Positions 1-11,150 of a stretch of 64,000 bases of DNA are shown piece after piece (position 1 is the first letter of the stretch; every line of letters starts with the position of its first letter). The stretch covers positions 10,247,100 through 10,311,099 of the forward strand of contig JAQFVV010000022.1 of assembly GCA_028023455.1 (NCBI GenBank), given 5' to 3'. The notes under the pieces were generated by a model that searched no databases, had not been told where the DNA came from, and saw nothing but the letters and a program-made list of their open reading frames with translations. The translations under genes and the position numbers were made by a program. This DNA is from Epiperipatus broadwayi. Taxonomy: Eukaryota; Onychophora; Udeonychophora; Euonychophora; Peripatidae.

Positions 1-2100
1 AAAATAATCAGAAAATAAACCTTAGCATGATTTTCAGGATGTTTCTAATATAAGCCTAGTTAAGTTTGTCAGCCAGATAGACTCCTTTTGTTTGCCTGTG
101 TTGAAATGTAGAATAGACATATTGAATTATAAAGTAATGAATCTATAAATAAACAATATATATTGTTATTAATGCTTTAAACAAATGATAAATTATGTGG
201 TTCTTTTATACTTTCCCATCAACCATTTTCGATAAACATAATTCTATTTGTATAGAGATACCATTTACTATCACAAGTCAGTACATCAGACCATTTATAA
301 TATCATTTATATATTTTTAAGTATTTATTTTATTTATATTTAATACTTAGATTTAGAATGCTTGATTTAGTTTTAGAGTTTCATCATGATAACTTTTAAA
401 TATTCAAGATAAACGAAAGATTAGTTTGATTTTTTAAACATTTTTTTTCATCCTAAAAGATTTTATTAAAAGAATGGGAGTGATTTTAATATTCAAAATT
501 TAGCTTAAGTTAAATCATCAATTTTTCCCCTAAAGAAAATTTTTTAAAACGAATACCCAAGCAGGCTATATGCACACTTGATAACAGATGTACATGGTTG
601 TGTCATATATGAATCATAATTTAATGTTATATGTTATGGTGAATATATTTAATATACACATGTGATGTATGGAAACATTTTCTGAATATTTGTGCTGGCA
701 TTTTTTTGTTGCCTTTGTGTGGACAAATCATTCTTATTTGTGGTCATTTTTGTTACCACTCCTGTCTCGCAAGTCTTCAATTAACACTTGACTTAGTGGT
801 ACATTTAAATGGAATAGTATTCTGATCGCCAGATAAGATGAAAAGAAAGAGCTATTCAGGTGAATATAAAAAAGGAATTGTGGGAGACTTCCAGGATAAG
901 AATCTTACAGCTTTCTATAAAGAGAAGTATTTGAATAAATGTAGATTTTTGTACATGAAAAAATAAGATATTCCCTGAAAATAAACCCTATGGTGTCTTG
1001 CAAAGGGAAACATGGTATATAAAAACTTTAAAAAAGTTTGGCAAATTACTAGAGATGTATGTGAGTACTATAAATAGAATGATGCTCTGAAAACAAAATA
1101 GCATTCAGCATAATTTTCAGACTCAAAAGTTAAGTCTGTATTGATGAATAATTATCAAGAAAATGCAAACACAGATGCAAGTTAAACTAGACAGCTACCA
1201 GAGTTGAAAAAGCTGGTCTTTTTTTTAGGATACAAAATTATGTGTGCACATAAATTTAAAAACATTACTAGTATAAATGAATCATTGTTAAGCAATTAAC
1301 AATTAATGTGAAATGCTATTTTAATATGTTCTGTACATAGAGACAAATACACAATCCAGTAGAGTGTTATGACCAAATCACTATTTACATATCATCATTA
1401 CCAATGGTAGTTTGCATTAATTTAGGATAAAAGATTACTCGAGGGGTGGTGCACCAGCAGTCTTTTTTTTTATAATCAGTGCCAGACACATTTGATTAGG
1501 CTATTGGAATCTTTACTCTTCAATTAAGTATAATTAGATGCTCATTTGTAAGACACTTTTAGATAGTTACCTAGATTGGCATTTTTTTAATGATATTTGT
1601 TTCATTGATGTTTCAATGTATTGATCTTAGAAAGAACTTCAATTACAAAAGTAATAGCACATCTTCAGTAATTACTGCAAATTGGGTTTGAATTTGGACT
1701 GAGTGAATTTTTTTTATTGTTTGGCCAACAAAATATCTATTATTAGCTAGAAGGCAAAAGAAATCAAAAACCTAACTACTCATATTAGCAAGCTTGATGT
1801 GAAATCCGTTTTTTGTGTTTGTTTGTTTGTTTTGTGAGAGTCTATTAGAAAAACTTTCGTGCTGCAGTGGCCTATTTAAAGGCAGTTAAATATTTATTTT
1901 GATGTTTTATTATTGAACACCAATTGTAAATTATTTTGTAAATGTATTTTTTTTTTTAATCAATTCAAATATGAACATATTCACAACAAAAACTTGTAGA
2001 TAATAAGTAGTGAATATTTAGAAGTAAGTTTAAAAAAAAAAAAAATTGAATATTTATTTACAAAATAATAAGAAGAATGAGTAGAAGAAGTCTGTAATTA
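1..2100. other. gene-free AT-rich stretch
   Basis: No open frame above background, no tRNA-like box pair and no recognisable transposon segment was seen on either strand. The stretch has many A/T runs. It may be intronic or intergenic; nothing here decides. Confidence 0.5.
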
Positions 2101-2500
2101 AAAAAGAATGGCTTTAATTTTTTTCACATGTGCCTTAAACGTTTGTAGAATAGCCAAATGATGTAGTTTTTGACTATAGAGGGATCTCTCAAACCTCAAC
2201 ACAAGGTAGGGACTTTGTAAAGATAAGTATGACTGTCTTATCTTTAATCTAAATTCTTATTTGTATAGGTCAACAATGCGAAGAAAGCAATATCTTCATG
2301 CTCTCAAATCAAGATGCTTCAGATTGCCCTATATAAATAAAAATTTAAGTTAAAGATAAAATGATTGCTCCTATCTTTATAAAGTCTATTTTATGTTGAA
2401 GAGGTCCCTCTATAGTCAAAAACTATAGTCAAAACTACATTGTTTGGCTATTATACAAATGTTTAAGGTGCATGTGAAAAAAGTTAATGCCTTTCTTTTT
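2101..2500. repeat. foldback (MITE-like) element D
   Basis: About 400 bp bounded by long inverted repeats. The left end reads aaaaagaatggctttaa and the right end is its near reverse complement, ttaatgcctttcttttt. The match continues inward for roughly 100 bp through cacatgtgccttaaac, a tagccaaatga segment and a ttgactatagagg segment. The right arm carries an extra short repeat of the ctatagtcaaaa unit. The centre (about 2200-2400) is unmatched and encodes nothing recognisable. No clear target-site duplication was found, so this could be a decayed MITE or a hairpin retroposon. Confidence 0.7.
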
Positions 2501-2517
2501 CTAATAATAATAACAAC

Positions 2518-2549
2518 AATAATAATAATGATGATGATGATGATGATGG
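2518..2549. repeat. trinucleotide microsatellite
   Basis: An interrupted aat/aac run passes into about seven tga/gat units. Similar gat runs end the RTE-like fragments near 21.8 and 61.05 kb, so this may mark the 3' end of a lost LINE copy, but no LINE coding is visible upstream. Confidence 0.8.
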
Positions 2550-2939
2550 AAAGTAACATTAAAATTTATGATAGTAATATCCATTAGCAAAATTTTTAAA
2601 ACATATATATGCATGTTTTTATTTAAAAATGCTTTTGAGATTTACCTGAGAAGATCTCAAGATATATGAATTGGTAAAATTATATCATAGTTGATTTGTA
2701 TTAATATTTTTCTGTATTCTTCTGTGATTATAGGACTCATTTAAGTTTAAGTGAAGAATAAATAATATAGATTGGATCTTGCATAAACAACAGTATACTC
2801 AAGATATTATTAATGATCATTGTAATATCATCACATCATAAGTAGATATTTATAAATATTAGGTCATTTTATGATATTCAACATGTTAACTATTGTGCTT
2901 GCATCTTCAATCTTAATTATTGTCAAAATCTGTGACGAT

Positions 2940-3859
2940 TAAATCTTTTCATTTCATTGCTAATCAATTTCTCTATTTTATTTCTGGCCATCATCTTTCT
3001 TTGTCTTGTTATTGGTTACGATTTCTCTCTCATTTTATTGCTAATTATTATCTTTTTTTTCATTGCTGATTGTCATCTTTCTCTCATCTCATTTTTGGTC
3101 GTCATCTTTGTCTTTAACATGAACTTCTCCTGTTTATATAAATTTTGTTTTACATTTATTTCTATAAATAGTTTTGAATTTATGAATTTAAATATTAGTT
3201 TAAACGCATGCTTCAAGTTTGTCAAAAATAGAGAAAATATATATTTTGTAAGCTTCAATTTATTATCTTAAATGCGCTTACTGTTCTACAAGGGTTAACT
3301 GAAAATTTATCACTACAGAAACAAAGCAAATATTTTGTCTCTGCCTTTTTGATTTATTCTAGTTGTCATTTTTTTTTTTTTTCAGATTTCATCAGTATTA
3401 AATTACAACAGAGGGAAGAGTTTACAATCAAATTAGTTTTAATTTTGTTGATAATTGATTAAAGATACAAACCATACTTACAGACTAAAGTCACTAAAAA
3501 GTCATTCACTGATCGGTCAAAGATGATTAATAACTTAAAGTTAGAAAATGGTAAAGAATTAATTGTCTGATTCATTGAAAATGCTGAATAAAAACTTAAA
3601 CACTAGGAAGTAAAGATAACAGTAATGGTTAAGAAATGTCTAATATTTATATATTTGATAAATATGAAGACTGATATTTTTTTTTCCTTTCTTATAATTA
3701 AGAATTGTACTTTCTATATATTTAATGATTATTAAATTCTTCTTGAGTATAGATAGATTTACTAGACAATAGATTACTATCATCAAATGATGATACTTAA
3801 TCATCAATGATATCTATCTTCCTCTTAAATTAATGCAATTTATTAATCATTCTTTCTTA
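2940..3859. other. pyrimidine-rich degenerate repeat and unassigned sequence
   Basis: Between about 2945 and 3130 a pyrimidine-rich unit recurs loosely (cattgctaatca, attgctaattatta, cattgctgattgtc, each followed by ctttctct-like tracts). It opens a 104-codon frame, but that frame is an artefact of stop-poor T-rich sequence, with hydrophobic, low-complexity content. From 3131 to 3859 nothing was recognised. Confidence 0.4.
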
Positions 3860-4220
3860 ATTATTTCATTTGTGTTGAGAATTCCCACGAACCGTGTCTT
3901 CTGATTTTTTCTACTTCATATCTCTCTATCCATAACCTTTGCCTTTGGCAGTTCATTTCTTCTTATTCTTTTCATCAAGTCTACTTTTTATCATTTTCTT
4001 GTTTTTTTTTTACTCTTCTTTTCCTATCCTCTATTTATCAATCAATCATCATCCCTGAAATTCTGTTCTTATTTTTCTAACATGGCATTTTAGTCTCTTT
4101 TCTTGAATGGCTGTTATTATATTTTTTGCTCTACATACTTTTCATCTTTTGATTTATGTTTTCCTCCAATCTTCCTATTTTTACTGATCTATAATAGCAT
4201 TTCAACTTGAGAATTCACTA
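3860..4220 (-). pseudogene. possible decayed LINE 3' coding fragment
   Basis: The plus strand is strikingly pyrimidine-rich, as is usual when a purine-rich LINE 3' coding end lies on the minus strand. Broken minus-strand frames include EKRLK/NAMLEK-like and AKVMDREI-like pieces. These resemble the tail of RTE-type LINE proteins, where a basic linker is followed by a DREIWR-like end. Many stops and shifts are present. The similarity is judged by eye only and could be composition alone. Confidence 0.25.
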
Positions 4221-4410
4221 AAAGCAAAACTACTAAAATAAGCAGAATATTATATATATAATTTGATTTTTTTTATGAAAGCGTGGTATACAATAGTGTT
4301 TCCAGGTTTGATTGTATATCTCTTTTTTTTTATTTTATAGAATTTCTCACTGCTGAGTATATCCTCAAAAAAAAAAAAAAGTCTTCCATATTTTCCTATT
4401 CCATACCTAT

Positions 4411-4512
4411 CTGTCCATACCATGTGCCTCTAATAGATTATTCCTTCCAATAGTTATATATCTGTTCATACCATGTGCATCTAATAGACTATTCCTTCCA
4501 ATAGTTATATAT
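4411..4512. repeat. two-copy 51-bp tandem duplication
   Basis: Copies at 4411-4461 and 4462-4512 differ at a few positions only. Both contain ccataccatgtgc or cataccatgtgc, ctaatagat/act and attccttccaatagttatat. No function is suggested. Confidence 0.85.
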
Positions 4513-4617
4513 CTAAAAATAATAACAGTTGCAAAAGAGTATTTAGATAATCATTATGATTAGAATGAAAGCCATTTTAAATTTAACACTAAATAAATGT
4601 AGTTTACCAAGGAAAAT

Positions 4618-4843
4618 TAAAACAGGCAAAACTCTCCATACAGTAGTGCCACTCAGTGCCAACCAGAGTAATCAATGGATGCTAGAAGGCTTGTGCATAA
4701 AATCCCTATCTAGTGCCTACTCACTGAATATCCCCAGACTAGTTTCTGGCTTGTGGCCTTCATCAGTAAGGAGCTTTGGATCTGAGATCACTGCACCTAG
4801 ATCGTAGGATCTCCAAGCATAAGAAATAGTGATCATATGATGT
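4618..4843 (+). mobile_element. hairpin retroposon family A, single-arm copy
   Basis: This is one arm of family A. It starts at taaaacaggcaaaactc and runs through ggcttgtgcataaaatccc and actagtttctggcttgtggc. It ends with the constant terminus aagcataagaaatagtgatc then atatgatgttt. The minus strand of about 4724-4784 holds the family's hammerhead-like motif, with CTGATGA, GAAA and GTC all intact. No second arm is present, so this copy is 5' truncated or is a monomer. Confidence 0.7.
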
Positions 4844-4971
4844 TTAGTGGGAAGTGATATTGAGAGCAATGGATTCTTATGTTAGTCTAAATGAATTTTC
4901 TGTTCATTTTAGTCCAGTGGAAGAAATCACAATTCACTATGTTCATCCTACTATTTTAACTAAGTCTTAGC

Positions 4972-6704
4972 CATCACATGATCACCATTTCATATGCTTA
5001 CACATGCTGTTAATAAGAGTACCAAACTCTCCATAAGTAGTGCAACCAAGCCTTCATAATCAATGGATGCAGGAAGGTTTATGCATAAAATCCTTATCTA
5101 GTGCCTACTCATCCAACATCCCCCAATTAATTTCTAGCTTGTGGTTTTCATCAGTGAGAAACCTTGGATTTGAGAGCACTGCACCTAGATCTTAGTATCT
5201 AATGCAACCCTCCAGCAACTACCTTTTATCTATTTGGTTAATTATAAAGCTAGGAGCTCAAGATGAAAATATCATAAATGTTACCAACGCAGGCTCATTT
5301 GCCTGTATAGTCATATAGATCTGAATTCAGTTCAGCATACATTTTGGTGTCCTTGGTTTTTCATAAACCACAATCACCATTATCCTATGGGTAGGATAGG
5401 TATAAAATGATTAAAACATCACATGTTCATCATTTCATATGCGTACACATGCTGTTAATAAGAATAAGTGATGATGTGGCGCATTGTGGCTTCTCCTTTA
5501 TCAGAGCCAGAATCAGCCACTATGCCCAGAGAAACATGTTAGCCACCTTACCATATCTTCATTTTCCATTCTCCATCCCATTTTTCCCCATACTTTTCTC
5601 TATCTTGCTTCATCCCATTTCCACAACATAATGTTTGTCAACTCTATGGCCTTTCAATATTGATACAATATATATATATATGTTGTGTTATAAATTTTTA
5701 TTTACTTATTGTAATTATGAGGGACTTGAACTCAGACTTTCAAGCTCCCTACAGTTATTCACTTTATCTTATACAACTGATACCTGTAAGGAGCTGGAAA
5801 GTCTGAGTTTAAGTTCCTTATAAACCCAGCATAAAAACCAATAACCTAATTTCTGTATAATCTCATTGTTTATATTTATTACCCCACAACTTTATTATTT
5901 GCACCCTTTCTTCTTGTAGACATTTTCATTCAGTTAACAGCTGTCTAATATTTTGTATGCTTTCCTTAGATAACTTGCAGACTAAGTCACCCATGTTTTT
6001 TCATTTATGTGTACATTTCCTTGTTGCCAAAGATCCCGTTCAAGCCTTAAACAGTAAACTACTCTCCTTGTTATTATAATAAATTAACTCATACCCAATA
6101 TTCTGTTTACTTTTATATATATTTCAATTCTTTTTACTCTTTATACTATTTCTCCATCTCTCCAACTCCCTGTTTTTTATTAATGCATCTATTCTTCTAT
6201 CCCATTCCTTGCCATGTACCAAACTTTCCTTACAGTAGTGTTACCAAGTACAAACTTTCATAATCAATGGATGCAGGAAGCACTACTGTATAATAGCATT
6301 TGTAAGCATTTGAAATGGTGATCATGTGATGTTTTGATCATTTTATACCTATCATGCTCATAGGATAATGATGACTGTAATTTTAAAAAAAAAAACCAAA
6401 GATACAAGTAGATGAGTTTGGGTTGGAAACTATTATGGTGTTTTCATTTTGGGTTCCTAGTTTTATAGTTAATCAAATAGGTAAAAGGTGGCTTCTGGAT
6501 GGTTGCATTAAATCCTAAGATATAGGTACAGTGCTCTCAAGTCAGAGGTTCCTCACTGATGAAAGCCACAAGCTAGAAACTAGTCTGGGGATTTGGATGA
6601 GTAGGCACTAGATAGGGATTTTATGCACAAACCTTCTTGCATCCATTGATTATGAAGGCTTGCATTTGGTGGCACTAATGTATGGAGAGTTTGGTACTCT
6701 TATT
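4972..6704 (-). mobile_element. hairpin retroposon family A, long composite copy
   Basis: The left arm (about 4972-5400) and right arm (about 6325-6704) are inverted copies of the long subfamily, which includes the gctaggagctcaagatg and ttttggtgtccttggttttt blocks. The left end is the constant terminus catcacatgatcacc. Flanks aactaagtctta (4958-4969) and aactatgtattt (6705-6716) match at 9 of 12 positions and look like an aged target-site duplication. The interior holds a second partial terminus (about 5420-5465), a small inverted pair around 5720-5820 (gagggacttgaactcag against ctgagtttaagttcctta), and another arm fragment at 6220-6335. Hammerhead-like motifs lie in the left arm (minus, about 5110-5165) and the right arm (plus, 6541-6598). 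Confidence 0.7.
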
Positions 6705-6740
6705 AACTATGTATTTGTTTATTAATAACTGACAGAAGAA

Positions 6741-6756
6741 TATGATTTTAGATTTT
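6741..6756. repeat. left target-site duplication of the LINE
   Basis: tatgattttagatttt, 16 bp, identical to 13053-13068. The two copies flank the LINE exactly, as expected for target-primed reverse transcription. Confidence 0.85.
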
Positions 6757-7032
6757 CATTTCAACAAAAATTTTATTAACAATAAATAGTGATTACATAC
6801 TAATAAAGGATAGATAAATGAATAAATTGTACAATAATATGATTGTATAATGTTCTATTTGTTATCTGGCTAGATTTTGTTATGAGAGTACAATTGTTAT
6901 ACTCTTATGTGGTTAGGTATAGTGATGAGTTTCTAATAACTTGATTAATGGAATAAGCATTTTTTATATAAACATGAGTATTTTCTTTTAGAATTTCCTA
7001 TTCTATAATGCTGGGTAGGTGGGAGTTGATAA

Positions 7033-10000
7033 TCAGGAAAAGGAAAGTGCAGTTAAAGACCAGGTGTCATCAAAGACTTTACTGGAGGCCAGGAGCTGGT
7101 CACGTTTCTTGATTTTTTTGAGCGTTTGATAAAACAATGGTATGATTTGTGGCGGGGGTAATTCCATGAGAGTTTTGCATCTCACTATCCATATGGAATA
7201 AAGGACAAAGGTAGAAAGCCTTATTATTGAAAAAAACCCATTATAAATGGCATTTTTAAGTGAGAAAATCATATCAGGTCTTATGTTGGAATTGATTATA
7301 ATTATATCTTTCAGTGTTTTAAGTCTTGGGCACCGGTGTATAATATGGTCTATGGTTTCATCTTCACGAGCACACAGACCACATATAGGGTCAATGCTGG
7401 TAAAACCTCTTCGGTGATAAAGGAACCAATTCGTGGGAAGCGCATTAAGATTTATGTTAATGATGAAGTCAAGGAATTTGGGTTCCAGACTCCATCTTTT
7501 AAAGTGTGAAATGAGTCTTTGGTTGGTTACTTTTAGGCTGGTTTTTATGGGTTGTTGATTATAGTTGATTATATTGTATGCTTCCCATAAGGTGATTTTT
7601 TTGTTAAGGTTAAAGGGCATTATTGGGTTATAAAGTTGTAGGTGGTCTATTAGGGAGGCTATCCATGAACTGGCAGAGGGCGGAGGACGATCTGTCGGTG
7701 TAATTTTTTTAATAATGTTGGAGTATCCACAGGAGAGGATCAGATTATGTAGAGTGTTGTGGGTTTTCTGTAAAATTATTGCTTGTATTGAGTGGAATGA
7801 CAGTCCATTGAACCTGCGTGGTCGTTGGATGCCTCGCAAGCTAATAGCAACTGTCCCTCCTCTCCAAAGAAGTTTGGTACATAATCGGTTGATTTTATTT
7901 TGAAACTGTTTAGACATTTTTACGAATGGAAGGTAATATGAGATTTTTGGCATTATGATCATGTTGAGGAGGCCAACCTTTCCATATAATGAAAGGTATA
8001 CTCTAGAGAGTGACGTGGTGATGGCTTCAGTTGAATGGAGGATTGCATCTTGAATCTCTCTTGCCATTGCAGTTGGTGTTTTGAAGATTGGGAAACCTAG
8101 GTATCTTTGGGGTTTTGCAGAAAAGGGAGAGTTAATTTGTTTACCAGACATAATCTTCCAGATGGAAGATTTGTTAAAGTTTATTTGTAGGCCAAGTTTC
8201 GCTGTATTTCTGTTTAAGATGTTCATGAGATGGGGAAGGTATTTAATGGTGGGAAGAACAACCATGATGTCATCTATATATGCAAATACATTGAAGTTTT
8301 TATTGAGAGAGGGAAGGAAAATTCCAGGGAGGTTTTTTTCTATATCCATCAAAAGAGGGTTGATGTATGCTGTGAAGAAAAGGGCACTGAGTTGAGATCC
8401 TTGAGGGATCGACTTGTATGGCTTGAAGCCTGGTGTGATCTTGCCATCAAGAGAGAGAAAAATCTCTCTGTTGTTGAGCAGATTGCTGATCATCTGAACA
8501 ATCCCAGCTGGAATGTCGCATTCTGACAGAATATCCAGGAGAATATTTATCTGGACTGAATCAAATGTTGCCGCAACATCCAGCTGGACAGCAATAGGTT
8601 TTGATTTACGATGTCCTCTGATGTAATTGAATAGTGCAGTTACATTGGACATAGCATGCGAGGTTGATGATCCCTTTTTTCCGTATTGGTTTGATGAGAT
8701 ATGGCTAAGGATTTGAGTTTGGATTTGATCTTTAATGACTGACTCAATTATTTTGATAAGCAATGGGGTCATGGAAATTGGCCGGATATTGTTAATGTCG
8801 TTTAGTGGTTTTGCTTTTTTAATAAAAGGCACGAGTGCCACTGGGTAAAGATCTGTTATGTTTCTGTTGCTGGAGGCTAGGTGATCAATCATTTTTTTAA
8901 TAATTGGCACAGTGAATTGACTGAGGTGTTTGAGAAGGAAATTTGGGATGCCATGAAGGCCAGGATGAACGCCATCAGGGAGAGATGTTATCTTCTTTTT
9001 GATTTGGATTTCTGTGATGCCATGTTCGCCGGGGTCACCAGCATCCAACCAGCTGTTTATAGGAGTAGCTCCATCTTTTTGCATTAATTGGCAGAATTGT
9101 TTGCTGATGTGCTGCATCATTGGAAAGCCAACGAGATTGGTTCCATTAGAATTAATGGATAAGGGAGTGATTTGTTTTCTATTGTACCCCAGTGCCCATC
9201 TAAGGTAGTCTCTCGTCCAGCAGTGTTGTTGTGCTAAGAAACATTTGGCTCTTCTGATGGATATATATTCTGCAAGGGACTTTTGCTTGATTTTGTAGAG
9301 ATTTTTAAGGAAGATGATTTTTTCTGTATTTGTGAAATTTTGCTGTAAAGCTTGAAGTTGTATATTAATGTCTGTTAGATCATTTAGAAGGCCATTAGGT
9401 CCTTTGATTTTCCTGGTGTGGTGATTTAATATGGATTGTAGTATTCCGATGAAGGAAAACCAGCCCTCCTCAGCAGGAAGGAAAAGGATGTTTATTTTCT
9501 GGAAAAGGATGTATGCCTCAGATACTATTGCTTCGGTCATATTTGATTGGGTGATCATGCGCATAGTTTTACCAGGTCCATCAATAGGTGCAGGGATTGA
9601 AATAGGTGTAAGTTGTAAGATTAGAGCCATATGATCAGAGAAAGCAACAGGAGCCAAGGCTGCATCAAGGTTGAAATGGAGGTCTGGGGTGTAGTAAACC
9701 AAATCAATCAGGGACTTTTTAGTTTTAGTATAGAAAGAGTAAGCTTCGGGAGGGAAGAAGCCCTCTCCACACATTAATCTGCGATTTATCAGATGCAAAA
9801 ATCTCTTGTTGAAGTCATTGTATGTGGTGTTAAAGTCTCCCAGAAGAATAGTAGGGGAGGCTCTGTTAGCGTTGATGGCATTTAGGATGTGGATTATTTT
9901 TAGATATTGAGAGGTGTCTTTGGCTGTATATATATATAAGCTATGATGATCGAATAACCCCAATAGTCTATTTCTATGATAATAATATTGGCATCTAGGA

Positions 10001-10262
10001 ATAGAATGCTAAAACTGTTTGGTGGTGTTGACTTGCTGAGCAGAATACCGACTCCACCTGAAGCAGAATGGCCTATGGAAAATCAAGTAAATCCGAGAGT
10101 TGAGAGAAGAGATAGTATTTTATGATCGGTCTTATGGTGATATTTAGTTTCACCCATAAGAAGTATATGAGGGGAGCAGAGCGAGAGCCAGTTTTTAATA
10201 GCTAGAACTCTATCAATTGAGTTGATGCCGCGAATGTTAATGCCAGCAATTTTGCAGAACAT
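7033..10262 (-). pseudogene. LINE ORF2: endonuclease-reverse transcriptase, broken
   Basis: ORF2 would nick target DNA and copy the element RNA at the nick. The natural start is the ATG at 10260-10262, two codons after the stop of the preceding ORF. Its first codons read MFCKIAGINIRGINS, then LLMGETK and SGGVGILL, which are N-terminal endonuclease blocks. There is a TGA just before the FSIGHSASGGVG segment, and then the frame shifts in or beside the TA run near 9926-9941. The remaining 976-codon open frame (7033-9963) carries GDFN (residues 42-45), SDH (109-111), RT motif A LDVAATFD (461-468), IPQGSQLSA (519-527) and the catalytic YIDD (562-565). It ends with C861, C864, H873 and C878. The RT half looks intact, so only the endonuclease is damaged. 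Confidence 0.9.
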
Positions 10263-10268
10263 GATAGA

Positions 10269-11084
10269 TTAATCCAAACTGTCCTCAGCAAAGTGTACCA
10301 AGTCAATGTGGGACATCTCCATGTTAATGAGGTCTGATGTTGTTTGGCAATCAGAGTCTTGTGATTGAATTTGTGGATGGATTGGTGATATAGTTGTTGG
10401 TTGAGGAAACGCATCCATGAAGTCTTCGGTGTCTGATGAAGTAGTGTAATCTGTCTGAGATTCGTCAGAAGGATCAATGGTATCAATGGTTGTAGGATCC
10501 ATGGTTTTCCTCTTTTTTTCTATGGATTTGCGAGGCTTTGTGCTTGATATATCTGAAATTTGTTTGTTAGAGGGTGGAGGTGAGTAATGTATCAGATGGG
10601 CGCTATCATCATCAGAGCTTGATTTATTTGAACGAATTGATTTTCTTTTAATTTTCTTATTTGTATTTTGGGTATTTGTTGTGTCGGTTTTTTGAGGGTT
10701 TTTAAGTTTAATAGTGTTTTTTTCATTTTCCTGTTCTTTTGATAAAAGTGTTTTTTTATTGTTATAGGAATTTGTTTTAAATTTTAGACCTGAGTCATTT
10801 TCGGTTTGCTGTAACTGTTGGGAAACATTAACTATGCTGACTTTCGGGTTGTGTGTTTGACAAGTCTTTTCATCTGGATGGTTAATTATTGCAGGAGTTG
10901 AAGAATTGAGGACAGTTTGTGGATCACTTTGTTTAGGTTTACTGGACTTAACTGACCCACATGAAGATGTATCAGTGGTTTTAGACTGGGTGGGAGTTGT
11001 TATGGATGGATTGTTTTGAAATTTTTTGAGTGTATTTTCTTCATCACTTGTATTTTCCTTGCTCTCGTCAGGTGGTTTGGTCAT
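10269..11084 (-). CDS. LINE linker ORF, low-complexity (271 aa)
   Basis: An open frame rich in Ser, Thr, Asn, Lys, Gln and Pro, with acidic stretches near both ends. A lysine/arginine cluster (KKIKRKSIRSNK) in the middle could be a nuclear-localisation or RNA-binding patch. No folded domain was recognised. Its stop lies 6 nt before the ORF2 ATG and in the same frame. Upstream it shares frame with ORF1, separated by two in-frame stops (TAA at 11151-11153, TGA at 11127-11129). Either ORF1 was once about 870 codons long and has been cut by mutation, or this is a separate small ORF. The close fit to ORF2 argues that it belongs to the element. Confidence 0.6.
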   Translation of the reverse strand: MTKPPDESKENTSDEENTLKKFQNNPSITTPTQSKTTDTSSCGSVKSSKPKQSDPQTVLNSSTPAIINHPDEKTCQTHNPKVSIVNVSQQLQQTENDSGLKFKTNSYNNKKTLLSKEQENEKNTIKLKNPQKTDTTNTQNTNKKIKRKSIRSNKSSSDDDSAHLIHYSPPPSNKQISDISSTKPRKSIEKKRKTMDPTTIDTIDPSDESQTDYTTSSDTEDFMDAFPQPTTISPIHPQIQSQDSDCQTTSDLINMEMSHIDLVHFAEDSLD

Positions 11085-11150
11085 ATTGCCTTCTTTTGTA
11101 TCAAGAGTTTGGCCTAGTATTGTTTCTCAGGGATTAGTATAATATGTATC

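Noticed and set aside
2957-3271. 104-codon plus-strand frame, strongly hydrophobic
   Set aside because: Arises from a T-rich degenerate repeat; no stable membrane-protein pattern or conserved motif.
7715-9634. Several plus-strand frames within the LINE
   Set aside because: Antisense shadows of ORF2; no independent features.
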